In this document: piece by piece, positions 44,898-55,656 of the stretch
Layout of the letters: every line of letters begins with the position of its first letter
Numbering within the stretch: position 1 is the first letter of the stretch
Assembly (NCBI GenBank): GCA_963169645.1
Contig: CAUJCO010000013.1
Location: forward strand, 533,923-597,922
Length of the DNA: 64,000 nt
DNA from: Bacteroidota bacterium
Lineage (GTDB): Bacteria > Bacteroidota > Bacteroidia > Chitinophagales > JADIYW01
Direction: 5' to 3'
The notes under the pieces: generated by a model
The model's database searches: none
Told to the model about the DNA's origin: nothing
What the model saw: the letters and a program-made list of their open reading frames with translations, nothing else
Translations under genes and position numbers: made by a program

Positions 44898-47375
44898 TTA
44901 AAAATTAAAGTTAAAACCAAATGTCATCATCCATTTATATGCCTTCGGATTATCGCGGTGTGTAACCCGCCACATCACGTCGTAGCGCAAAAATTTAAGG
45001 ATATTTTCAATTCCAAAACCCACTTCTATATATGGTATTTTCCCAAGCGGTTGTATAAAAGCTTGATTCAAGGCATTGTACGCTGCATTTTTTGAAGATA
45101 CATTTCCCCAAATACCTCTGGTATGTATTACTTCTCTTAATTTCAATTTTCGGATGCCCGGAATTCTGTTCAAGAAAAAGCCGTCAAAATGATGCGAGAT
45201 ATTCCACTGTATATATTGGTCGCTGTAAAATTCGTAATCATTCATCACATTAAATGCGGTATTGCTATAAGCAAATGTTTGATTGCCATCATGTACTTCT
45301 GCTAACAAAAAAGGTACTTTTCCAAATATTTTTCCGGCTTGGAATTTCAGTTCTAAGCGACCTACTGTACGCACCGGAATTATTTGCGCATACGAAAGGG
45401 TGAGTTTGTGGTAATTAAATTGGCTACCTAAAACTTTCTTCAAACCCAATACATATTCTAACTGTATCACCGGAATTTTGCTGGTGTTTATACTGCTTCT
45501 GAAAAGCGAATTTTTATTCATAAATTTTTCGCCGATTGCAAAACGGGCATTTAAAACCAACTCAGTTTGGTTAAGCGTGTTCAACGTATCTATGCCCAAC
45601 TCTTTATTCTGATAGGCATAACGAAACGGCACTAATCCTTGCTGTATACGTCTATTTTGAAATGCCAATCCTGTGCTGAGTCCTTGTTTATATTCAATAG
45701 AATATTCTACTTTTGCCGCATCGAAATATAGTAAGCGAACTTCCGGTCGCCTCCGGTTAATGATGATATTGAGAATATTATCCGACTCTAGCAAATCATT
45801 GGTTTTGCTCAATTCACTTACGTCGTGTTCGTAAGATGCACCCATTATTTGTCGTGGAAATTTTGTTATTAAAAATTTAGCCGCCACATCACCTTTCACC
45901 CGTTTATCTTTCAAACCATAGGCAACATGGCCTTGCACTTGTGCCCATTTGCACATTTTCTCATTGGTTCTCAATCCGATTCCAAAACGCCAACCTTCTA
46001 ATTTATTGACACTTACCAAACTCACAATGGGACCAATTTCTACCGGACCAACAGGATAGTAACCGGTCAATACCATATTCAACACATCTACATACGTTTT
46101 ATATGCCGGAACCGTCTTTAATGTATCAATGATATGATATACGGCAGCTTCATTTTTAGTAAGTTGAATAAAGCGTGCTGTGTCCCAAAAAGCAAGGTCT
46201 TTTTTTATAGCCGCTTCATCGTAGGTAATACCTTCTTTCAGTGTATTTATGATGGAATCATTTTTAGGATGATTGATAGAAAAATTTCGATAAAGTGCAT
46301 TTTTTCGGGTAACAATGGCGGGTGTTTTTTCTAAAGGAGCAAACTCAATTAATAGATAATCTTGCGTTATCATCCAAGTTTTTGCATCTACAAAATCAAA
46401 ATCTTGTGCTATCTCAATTCGTTTTACAAAATTTATATTTACATGTGGCGCCATTCTCAATTGGATATTCTTAATGGCATAATTATTTTCCGAAACAATA
46501 AAACTTCCAAAAAATGTGTTGTCGCCTTTGGTTTTGGGTTCAAACATCATTTTATAATGCAATACATTATCTAATACGATGGTGTCTATGACTTTATATC
46601 GATAAAAAGTTTTACAAGCGTTCGCAATCGGACTAATAAAATCTTTTCCAATTATTTGATAGGCATTATCATATACATTGATATCTTGATAGGTGGAACT
46701 TAAAAACTCATTAAAACTGGCGTCGCTAATGCCCGACATTTTAGATGCTTTAATAATTTCGCGTTTCTTGTTAAACTTCTGTGTGTAATAATAATCCGTG
46801 ATGGACTCTGAAAGCAACATCGGCAAAAAAGGTTCTTCTTCGGAAGTGCTATCAATATTGTCAAAAACAAATTGAAAAGGTTTTAATATTTTTCGGTTCA
46901 TGAATTTCTCCGACATGTTTTTGATGTCTAATTCAATTTTGGTGTATCCTTCGTAACTATAATTCTGTAAATTTTTATAGTTGTTTTTATTTTTATGCGA
47001 TAAGATATTGCGTATTAAATAATCTTCCAAACTTTCTTTGCTCGCCACAATCACAGCCTCTGCCAGCACACTTTGTCCGGCGTCCAAATTAAAATGGATG
47101 GTTTGTTTCGCTTTGTGTTGGATAGCAATGGTTTGTTCTGCATATCCTAAAAAAGCAGCAGAAACAGAATCGTACTGTTGGTTTAATTTTAATTGATAAT
47201 AACCCGTGTCGTTAGTGGTAGTGCCAATTGTAGTACCTTTAATATAAATATTAGCATACGAAATCGGTGTTTTTGTTCCGGCATCAAATACTTGACCTTC
47301 CACAAATGTTTGACAGGTTGCAGAATGGTAAGCAATCAAAAAAAGGATTAGTATATTTGCGGTTACGGCTTTCAC
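44898..47375 (-). CDS. DUF5686 outer-membrane protein with carboxypeptidase-regulatory-like domain
   Basis: 825 residues starting at a GTG. A signal peptide ends near ATCQT. A CarboxypepD_reg-like domain (VEGQVFDAGTKTPISYANIY, about 26-105) comes next, then the DUF5686 body, whose last 400 residues alternate like a large beta-barrel and end MTFGFNFNF with a terminal Phe for outer-membrane insertion. The family is common in Bacteroidota and its substrate is not known. Confidence 0.87.
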   Translation of the reverse strand: MKAVTANILILFLIAYHSATCQTFVEGQVFDAGTKTPISYANIYIKGTTIGTTTNDTGYYQLKLNQQYDSVSAAFLGYAEQTIAIQHKAKQTIHFNLDAGQSVLAEAVIVASKESLEDYLIRNILSHKNKNNYKNLQNYSYEGYTKIELDIKNMSEKFMNRKILKPFQFVFDNIDSTSEEEPFLPMLLSESITDYYYTQKFNKKREIIKASKMSGISDASFNEFLSSTYQDINVYDNAYQIIGKDFISPIANACKTFYRYKVIDTIVLDNVLHYKMMFEPKTKGDNTFFGSFIVSENNYAIKNIQLRMAPHVNINFVKRIEIAQDFDFVDAKTWMITQDYLLIEFAPLEKTPAIVTRKNALYRNFSINHPKNDSIINTLKEGITYDEAAIKKDLAFWDTARFIQLTKNEAAVYHIIDTLKTVPAYKTYVDVLNMVLTGYYPVGPVEIGPIVSLVSVNKLEGWRFGIGLRTNEKMCKWAQVQGHVAYGLKDKRVKGDVAAKFLITKFPRQIMGASYEHDVSELSKTNDLLESDNILNIIINRRRPEVRLLYFDAAKVEYSIEYKQGLSTGLAFQNRRIQQGLVPFRYAYQNKELGIDTLNTLNQTELVLNARFAIGEKFMNKNSLFRSSINTSKIPVIQLEYVLGLKKVLGSQFNYHKLTLSYAQIIPVRTVGRLELKFQAGKIFGKVPFLLAEVHDGNQTFAYSNTAFNVMNDYEFYSDQYIQWNISHHFDGFFLNRIPGIRKLKLREVIHTRGIWGNVSSKNAAYNALNQAFIQPLGKIPYIEVGFGIENILKFLRYDVMWRVTHRDNPKAYKWMMTFGFNFNF

Positions 47376-47419
47376 GAAAACGGTAAAGTTAATTAATTAT
47401 TTGATGAATTGAACCAACT

Positions 47420-48202
47420 ATGCAATCACTCGAAATTATCTCGTATAATGTAAACGGAATACGTTCTGCTATTTCCAAAGGATTAACAGATTGGATACAG
47501 CAAACACATTATGATATTTATTTATTTCAAGAAATAAAAGCCAATGAATTGGATATCCCATCTGAGTTATTTCATCAAATTGGATACCAAACACATTGGT
47601 TTTCTGCACAGAAAAAAGGGTACAGTGGTGTAGGAATTTTAGTAAAAAAGGAAATTGACAACGCTATTGTGAGTAAAGGGATGGGCATTCAAAATTATGA
47701 TGCTGAAGGGCGATTAATACGGATAGATATGGGCGATTTGACAATTATAAACAGTTATTTTCCATCGGGATCCAGTGGTGATGAACGTCAAGCTGTGAAG
47801 ATGAATTATCTGCAAGATTATTTGGAATATATACAAGCATTAAAAACACAACGACCTAAATTAATTATTGCCGGTGATTATAATATTTGCCATAATGAAA
47901 TAGATATCCACGACCCGAAAGGCAACAAAGATAGTTCCGGATTTTTACCGGAAGAACGAGCTTGGATGAGCCAATATTTTGATAGTGGATTTATAGATAC
48001 ATTCCGTTATTTTAATCCGGATAAACGCGATATGTATTCGTGGTGGAGTTTTCGTGCAAATGCCCGCAACAACAACAAAGGTTGGCGTATCGATTATCAA
48101 GTAGCCTCTGAAGAGATGAAAGCTCAATTACAAGATGCTGCTATTTTTATGGATGTCAAACATTCCGATCATTGTCCAATTTATCTAAAAATAAACCTGT
48201 AA
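47420..48202 (+). CDS. xth: exodeoxyribonuclease III
   Basis: 260 residues of the endonuclease/exonuclease/phosphatase fold. IISYNVNGIRSAISKGL, FQEIKANELD, IIAGDYNICHNEIDIHDP and the C-terminal SDHCPIYLKI carry the metal and catalytic residues (Asn, Glu, Asp, Asp-His). It nicks at abasic sites in base excision repair. The acyltransferase gene starts at the very next base. Confidence 0.94.
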   Translation: MQSLEIISYNVNGIRSAISKGLTDWIQQTHYDIYLFQEIKANELDIPSELFHQIGYQTHWFSAQKKGYSGVGILVKKEIDNAIVSKGMGIQNYDAEGRLIRIDMGDLTIINSYFPSGSSGDERQAVKMNYLQDYLEYIQALKTQRPKLIIAGDYNICHNEIDIHDPKGNKDSSGFLPEERAWMSQYFDSGFIDTFRYFNPDKRDMYSWWSFRANARNNNKGWRIDYQVASEEMKAQLQDAAIFMDVKHSDHCPIYLKINL

Positions 48203-49246
48203 ATGCGGATTGAACAATTAACATTTACTCGATTTGTAGCAGCCTTTGCTATTGTTATATTTCATTTTGGACGAGATACGTTGCCATTTAATTTTTCCAT
48301 TTTTCAAAAAACAATACACGCATTCGATATTGGTGTATCTTATTTTTTTATACTATCCGGATTTGTAATAGCAATTGCATATTCGCGTCAAAATAAAATT
48401 CAGATAAACAAATTTTATCAACTACGAATAGTGCGGATTTTTCCGGCATTCCTGCTTTCTTTTGTGCTTACCCTTTTATATCTATTTTATATTGGTGAGC
48501 CCATCGATAAATGGAATATAGTTACGCAGGCTTTCTTAGTTCATGCTTGGATAAAGAAATATTGTCTTAGTATAAATTTCCCATCTTGGTCACTCGTAGT
48601 GGAGTTGTTTTTCTATTTTTCGTTTCCGCTACTTTATAATTTTCTCTATCAAAAAATATCCTTAAAAAACACTTCCATCTTTGTAGGTATTATTTGGGTA
48701 TTAACACAACTTGTTTTTATTTATATTCAACTATCAAGCAACTATGATAAGGATTTTAAAACTTGGAGTTTGTATTATCCTTTGTTGCATTTAAATCAAT
48801 TTGTATCCGGAAACCTATTAGCTTATTTTTTATTGCAAATACAACCACCAAAAAGAAATACCTTTCTATTTTATTCGTTCGTTGTATTGGTTCTGCTGAT
48901 GCTTATTAATTCACCTATTCCAAACTTTTATTACCACAATGGTTTTTTGGTACCATTGTTTTGTTTGTTTATATATTTTATGGCAATTGATAATAGTAAT
49001 GTCACCAAAATATTTCAATGGCCTCTGTTAGTCTTATTAGGTGAAATTAGTTATGGAATCTACATTTATCAATTTCCTATCTATCGCATTTGTAATTTTA
49101 CAGTGCTCAAAATTTTAAAATTAGATTTAGGAAGTTGGTTATTTTACATCAACTTCATGGTGTTATTATTGGTTTCGTACTTAAGTTTTACTTTTATTGA
49201 AAAACCTTTGGTCGATAAAATTAAAGCTCGGCACAAAAGAAGCTAA
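48203..49246 (+). CDS. acyltransferase family 3 membrane protein
   Basis: 347 residues with about ten hydrophobic segments. The early FTRFVAAFAIVIFHFGRDTL holds the catalytic-type His, and FPSWSLVVELFFYFSFPLLY is a standard family motif. Members O-acetylate or acylate surface glycans. It begins directly after the exonuclease III stop. Its target could be the polysaccharide encoded upstream, but that is inference. Confidence 0.9.
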   Translation: MRIEQLTFTRFVAAFAIVIFHFGRDTLPFNFSIFQKTIHAFDIGVSYFFILSGFVIAIAYSRQNKIQINKFYQLRIVRIFPAFLLSFVLTLLYLFYIGEPIDKWNIVTQAFLVHAWIKKYCLSINFPSWSLVVELFFYFSFPLLYNFLYQKISLKNTSIFVGIIWVLTQLVFIYIQLSSNYDKDFKTWSLYYPLLHLNQFVSGNLLAYFLLQIQPPKRNTFLFYSFVVLVLLMLINSPIPNFYYHNGFLVPLFCLFIYFMAIDNSNVTKIFQWPLLVLLGEISYGIYIYQFPIYRICNFTVLKILKLDLGSWLFYINFMVLLLVSYLSFTFIEKPLVDKIKARHKRS

Positions 49247-49321
49247 TATTATTCGAAAAGCAAGCAAGCATTGCCTTGTCAAAAACATATTTCTTCGATG
49301 AAATATTCGTATTTTTAAAGC

Positions 49322-51076
49322 ATGAAAAATTGGATAATAAACATTCTTTATTGTTGCGGTTGTGTTTTACTTATTTCATGTTTAGGTGAGCAAAAACGCG
49401 AGTTTAATTTACGACCTGCAAAAGGTGGCAAATATTATGGCGGCACGTTTCGTACCAATGAAGAAGAATATTTCAAAACACTCTATCCGCTTAATGTTAC
49501 AGAAGTAGTAGCACATCGCATCGGTGAGCAAATATTTGAAGGCTTAACCACTTTTGACGACAGCACTTTAGCCGTAGTGCCTCGTTTAGCAGAGCGATGG
49601 GAAATTGACCCAAGTGCAACCAAATACACATTCTACCTAAGAAAAGGTGTTTATTTCCACGACGATAAATGTTTCCCTACGGGAAAAGGAAGAGAGATGA
49701 AGGCACAAGATGTGAAATTTTGTTTCGATAGGGTTTGCTTTCACAATCCGGCAGACAATCAAGGTTTTTGGATTTTTAAAGATGTAGTTAAAGGTGCCAA
49801 CGAATACGATTCACTCACAGCAAAAGGCTTAGTGCCGGACAGTGGTGTAAGTGGCATTAAAGTAATCGACGATTATACCATTCAAATAGAATTAGAACGA
49901 CCTTATGCCGTTTTCTTAGCTCGATTGGCTTTGATTTTTGGTAAAATTTATCCGCATGAAGCCATCGAAAAATATGGTAGTGAAATCAGAAACCATCCGG
50001 TAGGTACCGGTCCTTTTTATCTAAAAATAAACCGACACGAACAAGTTACTTTTTTAGCCAGAAATCCGAATTATTGGCGGAAGGACGAGTTCGGAAATCA
50101 ATTGCCCTACTTAGATGCCTTACGAATTTCGTACATCAAAGAAAAGAAAAATGAATTATTGGAATTTAAAAAAGGAAACAGTGATTTGGTGTATCGTTTT
50201 CCATTAGAAATGATAGATGAAATAGTAGATTATAAGAAAAATCTTAAGCCGGCATATCAAGGATATATCTTGCAATATAAACCACAAATTGCCTTACAGT
50301 ATTACGGATTTCAACATCAAGGAAAAATATTCAATAACATAAATGTCCGTAAAGCATTTTGTTATGCCATCGACAGACAAAAATTATGCGATTTTACGTT
50401 AAAAGGCACCGGTTTTCCGGCTATTTACGGTACTGTGCCACCGGGCACCGGAACCTTTGATTCCAGAACTGTGCATGGATACACTTACAATCCGGCAAAA
50501 GCACAAGAATATATGGCAAAAGCCGGATTCCCGAAAGGAAAAGGATTTCCGGCAATTACTTTAGAACTAAACTCCGGTGGCTCGCGTAATTCGCAAGTAG
50601 CAGAAGCCTTGAAAAAGATGATAGAAGAAACCTTGGGCATTAAAATAAACTTGCTGATAGTTCCATGGGCACAACATACGGAAGCAGTAGAAACCGCTAA
50701 AATAGATTTCTATCGATTGGGTTGGGTTGCCGATTATCCGGATGCGGAGAGTTTCCTCAATTTGTTTCATAGCAAATATGTACCCGATGACATTAATGTA
50801 AAAACATATATCAACTCATTCCGTTATAAAAACAAACAATTTGATACCATTTTTGATAAAGCATTAGCAACTATTGATGAATCAAAAAGAAACGAGCTTT
50901 ATACCAAAGCAGACCAAATCATAATTGATGATGCCGTATTATTGCCAATTTATTACGACATTGATTTTAGATTATTACAACCGTATGTTCGCAATTGTCC
51001 GCAAAATGCATCGGAACAACGCAATTTTACAGAAGTCTATTTTGTTCCAACAAAGAACAAACAAGCACAAGATTAA
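49322..51076 (+). CDS. peptide/oligopeptide ABC transporter substrate-binding lipoprotein
   Basis: 584 residues of the SBP_bac_5 family. A lipobox (LLISC) ends the signal peptide. PLNVTEVVAHRIGEQIFEGL, DVKFCFDRVCF, HPVGTGPFYLKINRH and NVRKAFCYAIDRQKLC are family landmarks. No permease or ATPase genes are adjacent, so it may work with a system encoded elsewhere or in chemosensing. Confidence 0.92.
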   Translation: MKNWIINILYCCGCVLLISCLGEQKREFNLRPAKGGKYYGGTFRTNEEEYFKTLYPLNVTEVVAHRIGEQIFEGLTTFDDSTLAVVPRLAERWEIDPSATKYTFYLRKGVYFHDDKCFPTGKGREMKAQDVKFCFDRVCFHNPADNQGFWIFKDVVKGANEYDSLTAKGLVPDSGVSGIKVIDDYTIQIELERPYAVFLARLALIFGKIYPHEAIEKYGSEIRNHPVGTGPFYLKINRHEQVTFLARNPNYWRKDEFGNQLPYLDALRISYIKEKKNELLEFKKGNSDLVYRFPLEMIDEIVDYKKNLKPAYQGYILQYKPQIALQYYGFQHQGKIFNNINVRKAFCYAIDRQKLCDFTLKGTGFPAIYGTVPPGTGTFDSRTVHGYTYNPAKAQEYMAKAGFPKGKGFPAITLELNSGGSRNSQVAEALKKMIEETLGIKINLLIVPWAQHTEAVETAKIDFYRLGWVADYPDAESFLNLFHSKYVPDDINVKTYINSFRYKNKQFDTIFDKALATIDESKRNELYTKADQIIIDDAVLLPIYYDIDFRLLQPYVRNCPQNASEQRNFTEVYFVPTKNKQAQD

Positions 51077-51131
51077 TGTAAAATAACAGAATTTTGCAGT
51101 TCAACTTGCGTTGATTTTTTATATTTATTGC

Positions 51132-54100
51132 ATGAACAACTACGAGCTGCTCATACTAAAGCTGGATTCATTTATCAGAAAATATTATCTGAATCAATTG
51201 TTGCGTGGTACACTCTTATTTGTAGCTTGTTTATTGGCGGTATATCTCTTCTTTTCACTCTTCGAGTATCAACTTTATTTATCGTCCTTCGTTCGGAAAA
51301 TAATGTTGTTGGTATTCTCTGCTACAACCTTATGTACGTTTTATTTTTGGGTGTTACGTCCGTTTATTGCTTATCTAAATTTAGGCAAACAAATTACACA
51401 CGAAACCGCTGCTAAAATAATCGGAACACATTTCAGCAATGTAAAAGATAAATTATTAAATATTCTACAACTCAAACATCAATCGCAAAATGTAGCGAAC
51501 AAAGAGCTGATTGAAGCCAGCATACTTCAAAAATCAGAATCCATAAAATTGGTTCCATTTACACAAGCTATCAATTTAAAAGAAAATAAAAAGTATTTAA
51601 AATATGCTTTACCACCTTTTTTAATTGTAGTAACGCTTTTGCTTGTTGCACCCAATATATTAAAAGAAAGCAATACGCGATTGCTTCATCCGAACACTAC
51701 ATTTGCCAAAAAAGCACCGTTTGATTTTGTATTGGAAAATGCCAATTTGAAAGTAATACAATATGAAGATCTCGAAATAAAATTGCACATAAAAGGAAAA
51801 ACAGTTCCCAACGAAGTGTACCTCGTTGAAAATGGAAATTCGTATAAAATGGAAAAATTAGCCAGCGATAAATTTTCATTTCGATTGGTGAATGTGCAAA
51901 AAAATAGTTCGTTTTATTTTTCTACTCACGACTACAACAGCAAAGAACACCACATTCGTGTGTTGCAAAAACCATTAATTGCTAATTTTGAAACCCAACT
52001 TAACTATCCAACATATACCGGAAAAAAAGCTGAAACCATTAAAAACACCGGCGATTTAATAGTGCCTGCCGGTACTGCTGTTCACTGGAATTTTGAAACA
52101 TCCGGAACCGACGCCGTACAAATTGTTATTGATGGACAAATCGTTGCAGCACAAAAAAATGGAAAAAATAATTTTTCATTTTCTAAAAAAATTATCAAAG
52201 ATACGCGCTATACCGTTTTAGTCTCTAACAACGATGTGCGAACCGGAGATTCTGTTTCGTTTACAATTGCTGCCACGCCGGATAATTTTCCCAACATCAG
52301 CGTAGAAAAAATACAAGATTCTACTCAAAAAGATTTTGCCATTTTCTTAGGTGCTGTTGGCGATGATTATGGCCTCACACGATTGGAATTTCATTATGCC
52401 ATCATAGATGAAAATGGGAACATTCAAACAGAAAAAAAACAAACATTACCCTTAGCAAACAAAGCAACATCTGATTTTAATTTCCAAATAGATTTTTCCA
52501 AATATGATTTAAAAAATGGAGAAAAAATGGATTACTATTTTGTAGTAACCGACAACGATGGCGTAAATGGTCCAAAATCAACCAAATCTACTGCGTTTGT
52601 ATATGATAAACCAAGTGTGGAAACCTTAGAAAAACAAGAATTCCAAAATAGCGAAGACATCAAAAATGATTTAAGTGCTGCCGCCAAAGACGCACAAAAA
52701 TTGGCTGCCCAAATAAAAGAAATGAAAGAAAAAATCTTGACTAAAAAATCACTCTCTTGGGAAGATAAAAAACAATTGCAAGACATACAGAAAAAACATC
52801 AAGAACTATCTGAACAATTAAAAGAGATAAAAGAGAAGTACGATGAGAATTTGAAAAATCAATCCGAATTTAAAAAAGAGAAGGAAGAAATTTTAGAGAA
52901 GCAACAAAAATTGCAAGAGATGATGAATGATATGATGAGTGATGAAATGAAAGATTTGATGAAACAAATTGAAGACATCTTGCAAAAAATGGAACAAAAA
53001 AATACGTTCGAGAATTTAGATAAAATGGAAATGAGTAACAAAAATCTAAAATCCGAATTAGATAAAATGCAAGACTTATTTAAGAAACTACAACTCGAAC
53101 AAAAGGCACAAGAAACCATTGACAAACTCAACGAATTAGCGAAAGAACAAGAAAAATTAGCAGAGCAAACTCAATCCAAATCAGCCACACAAAGTGAACT
53201 ACAACAACAGCAAGAATCGTTGAATAAAAAAATGGAAAACATTCAACAAAACTTGAAACAGTTAGAGGAATTAAACAAGAATGTTGAAGATAAATTAGAC
53301 ACAAAAGGAAACCAAGAAGAAAGCGAAGACATCCAACAAGAAATGGAAAAAAGCAGCGATGAATTACAACAACAACAAAACGACAAAGCATCTAAATCAC
53401 AAAAATCATCATCGCAGAAAATGCAAAAAATGGCAAACAAAATGCAAAACAGTTTGAATAAAATGCAGATGGATCAAAATGCAGAAGACATTCAAATGAT
53501 ACGCCAACTGTTAGAAAATTTAGTCAAGCTTTCGTTTGATCAAGAACAACTGATGAAAGAATTGAAAAAAACAGAACTTGAAAGTCCAAAATATATACAG
53601 ATAATTCAAAAACAACACGACCTAAAAGAAGATGCCAAACTCATTGGCGACTCGTTGCAAGCATTAGGCAAACGACAATTTCAAATTCAAACGTTTATTA
53701 CAGATGAGCTGTACAAGCTCAACCGTGAAATGAAAAAATCCATCGACAATTTGGAAGACCGACAAAAATTGGTGGCTGCAGTTGCCCAGCAAATGGTAAT
53801 GACATCTACCAATAATTTGGCATTGATGTTAAGCGAATCCTTAGACAACATACAACAGCAACAACGCAAAAAACAAGGAAAGCCGGGCAGTGGCTCTTGC
53901 GATAAGCCGGGTGGCGAAGGAGAAAAACCTTCTATGGGCGAACTGCAAAAAAAATTAGGAGAGCAACTCGGAAAAATGCAAGAAGGTTTAAAACAAGGTA
54001 TGGATCCTAAAAAAATGGGAAAAGATTTTGCCGATGCCGTGCAAAAACAAGCCGCTATCCGAGAAGCTTTGCGAGCAATGCGCGAAAAAATGAGCCAGCA

Positions 54101-54446
54101 ACAGAAAAAAGGCGAAAATGGTAATGGTGGCATCGACGAGATGATACAGAAAATGGATGAGCTGGAAAAAGAATTAGCCAAAAAGAAATTAAACAGCGAA
54201 ACGCTTAAACGACAAAAAGAAATTGAAACACGTTTGTTGGAATTTGAAAAAGCACAACGCAATCAAGAAGAAGACAACAAACGACAATCCAATTCGGCTA
54301 TTGAGATTCCTAAAAAGTTGCCACCTAATTTGGAAGATTATTTACAAAAAAGAAAGGCCGCCTTGGAGCTTTACAAAACAGTTCCGCCTAATTTGAAGCC
54401 TTTTTATAAAAATTTAGTAGAAAAATACTTGCGACTTGTTAACTAA
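51132..54446 (+). CDS. DUF4175 family protein, membrane anchored with long coiled coils
   Basis: About 1104 residues from the ATG at 51132. Two N-terminal membrane helices (about 20-80) and a third near 155-175 are followed by beta-rich domains, then a very Gln/Lys/Glu-rich coiled-coil region (about 505-850), a Gly-rich linker (KQGKPGSGSCDKPGGEGEKP) and more coils. The family is widespread in Bacteroidota with unknown role; the layout suggests a large periplasmic or envelope scaffold. It precedes an RsbW-like kinase gene. Confidence 0.85.
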   Translation: MNNYELLILKLDSFIRKYYLNQLLRGTLLFVACLLAVYLFFSLFEYQLYLSSFVRKIMLLVFSATTLCTFYFWVLRPFIAYLNLGKQITHETAAKIIGTHFSNVKDKLLNILQLKHQSQNVANKELIEASILQKSESIKLVPFTQAINLKENKKYLKYALPPFLIVVTLLLVAPNILKESNTRLLHPNTTFAKKAPFDFVLENANLKVIQYEDLEIKLHIKGKTVPNEVYLVENGNSYKMEKLASDKFSFRLVNVQKNSSFYFSTHDYNSKEHHIRVLQKPLIANFETQLNYPTYTGKKAETIKNTGDLIVPAGTAVHWNFETSGTDAVQIVIDGQIVAAQKNGKNNFSFSKKIIKDTRYTVLVSNNDVRTGDSVSFTIAATPDNFPNISVEKIQDSTQKDFAIFLGAVGDDYGLTRLEFHYAIIDENGNIQTEKKQTLPLANKATSDFNFQIDFSKYDLKNGEKMDYYFVVTDNDGVNGPKSTKSTAFVYDKPSVETLEKQEFQNSEDIKNDLSAAAKDAQKLAAQIKEMKEKILTKKSLSWEDKKQLQDIQKKHQELSEQLKEIKEKYDENLKNQSEFKKEKEEILEKQQKLQEMMNDMMSDEMKDLMKQIEDILQKMEQKNTFENLDKMEMSNKNLKSELDKMQDLFKKLQLEQKAQETIDKLNELAKEQEKLAEQTQSKSATQSELQQQQESLNKKMENIQQNLKQLEELNKNVEDKLDTKGNQEESEDIQQEMEKSSDELQQQQNDKASKSQKSSSQKMQKMANKMQNSLNKMQMDQNAEDIQMIRQLLENLVKLSFDQEQLMKELKKTELESPKYIQIIQKQHDLKEDAKLIGDSLQALGKRQFQIQTFITDELYKLNREMKKSIDNLEDRQKLVAAVAQQMVMTSTNNLALMLSESLDNIQQQQRKKQGKPGSGSCDKPGGEGEKPSMGELQKKLGEQLGKMQEGLKQGMDPKKMGKDFADAVQKQAAIREALRAMREKMSQQQKKGENGNGGIDEMIQKMDELEKELAKKKLNSETLKRQKEIETRLLEFEKAQRNQEEDNKRQSNSAIEIPKKLPPNLEDYLQKRKAALELYKTVPPNLKPFYKNLVEKYLRLVN

Positions 54447-54552
54447 TTAATTAAACTTACGTATAATCTATTGGTCTGCAACTAAACCAAAGGGTAAATT
54501 GTCATTTCTGTGTAAACTCAGTTTATCCTCATTTATCATTAAATTCGAAAGA

Positions 54553-54960
54553 ATGTCTGAACAAATCGCAAGATTAAAAATACAATCACGCTTAGAAAAT
54601 GTTGCCAAAGTAGAATCCTTAATGGATGATATTCGCACGCAGTTTTCTATTGAAGAGGAGCAATACGGCAAACTCTTATTGGCATCTGTGGAAGCCGTTA
54701 CCAATGCCATTGAGCACGGCAATCATCACAATGAAAATAAGATAGTACAAATAATTGCATGTAAAAATGCCACCACATTTCGATTGTGTATTATTGATGA
54801 AGGTGATGGCTTTAATCCGGATTTATTGCCCGACCCAACTGCACCGGAAAACATAGAACAGCCGGATGGTCGCGGTGTCTTTTTGATGAAAAAACTTGCC
54901 GACGAAATTTATTTCACTGATGGCGGCCGATGTGTAGAAATGCGATTTTATTTATCGTAA
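54553..54960 (+). CDS. RsbW-like anti-sigma/serine-protein kinase
   Basis: About 135 residues of the GHKL ATPase fold. The N box is LLASVEAVTNAIEHGNHHN, the G1 box IIDEGDGFNPDLLPD and the G2 box GRGVFLMKKLADEI. Such proteins bind or phosphorylate anti-sigma antagonists. The start is the ATG at 54553 (MSEQIARLK). No partner STAS gene is visible here. Confidence 0.87.
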   Translation: MSEQIARLKIQSRLENVAKVESLMDDIRTQFSIEEEQYGKLLLASVEAVTNAIEHGNHHNENKIVQIIACKNATTFRLCIIDEGDGFNPDLLPDPTAPENIEQPDGRGVFLMKKLADEIYFTDGGRCVEMRFYLS

Positions 54961-54986
54961 TAAAAAACAACAGTAAACTAAATACT

Positions 54987-55379
54987 ATGGAAAATACCAA
55001 CAAAAACCCATTTACTTGGGTAGAGATTTATGTAGATGATATGCATAGAGCACAACGTTTTTACGAAACGGTTTTTGCTATCCAATTAATTGACTTACCA
55101 ACTTCAGAAGAGATGGGCGACCTGCAAATGAAAAGCTTTCCTTGGAATAACGACCAACCAAATATTAGTGGTGCATTAGTAAAAATGGACGAAATTAAAG
55201 CCGGAGCAGGTGGCACTATGGTTTATTTTGAGTGTGAAGATTGTGCCACGGAAGAAAGTCGTGTAGAACAGGCCGGTGGCAAAGTATTACAACCCAAAAT
55301 GCCCATTGGTGCGTATGGTTTCTGTTCTGTTGTAATGGATACCGAAGGCAATAACATCGGCCTTCATTCTATGAAATAA
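54987..55379 (+). CDS. VOC-family (glyoxalase-like) protein
   Basis: About 130 residues. NPFTWVEIYVDDMHRAQRFY starts the first beta-alpha-beta-beta-beta unit, and IGAYGFCSVVMDTEGNNIGL ends the second. Single-pair VOC proteins act on varied small molecules, so the substrate is unknown. The start is the ATG at 54987; an overlapping upstream frame is not preferred. It begins a block of accessory genes. Confidence 0.87.
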   Translation: MENTNKNPFTWVEIYVDDMHRAQRFYETVFAIQLIDLPTSEEMGDLQMKSFPWNNDQPNISGALVKMDEIKAGAGGTMVYFECEDCATEESRVEQAGGKVLQPKMPIGAYGFCSVVMDTEGNNIGLHSMK

Positions 55380-55424
55380 ACGGATTAAATAATCATCGCT
55401 CCGTTAGAAGTAATAGTTTATTAA

Positions 55425-55592
55425 ATGCTAAAAACGAATAGCATCGTTTATAAAATAGATGTGGCAATATTACTCGACAGCACGCCATACCAACAGAAAT
55501 ACAAATTGCTGGAAATAAAAAGACTAATTGACGAAATAAAACAACACTGTAAACAGACAACGCAGTTTATATTATTGCTTACCACGAACTAA
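55425..55592 (+). CDS. possible 55-residue protein of unknown function
   Basis: An ATG at 55425 opens a frame MLKTNSIVYKIDVAILLDST that ends ...TTQFILLLTTN. It has a charged helical middle but no recognised domain, and no clear promoter or ribosome site. It may be a real small gene or the remnant of a longer one in this accessory block. Confidence 0.25.
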   Translation: MLKTNSIVYKIDVAILLDSTPYQQKYKLLEIKRLIDEIKQHCKQTTQFILLLTTN

Positions 55593-55656
55593 AAAACATT
55601 TATAGCAAGATAGAGAAGTCTTGAATTTGTTGACAAACACCACGACTTAACCCAAA

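Noticed and set aside
53128..54262. Minus-strand Cys/Ser/Phe-rich frames inside the DUF4175 gene
   Set aside because: They arise as the complement of the Gln/Lys/Glu-rich coiled-coil codons and have no features of real proteins.
54511..54523. Small palindrome TAAACT-C-AGTTTA before the RsbW-like gene
   Set aside because: Short, common in AT-rich DNA and not linked to a promoter box.
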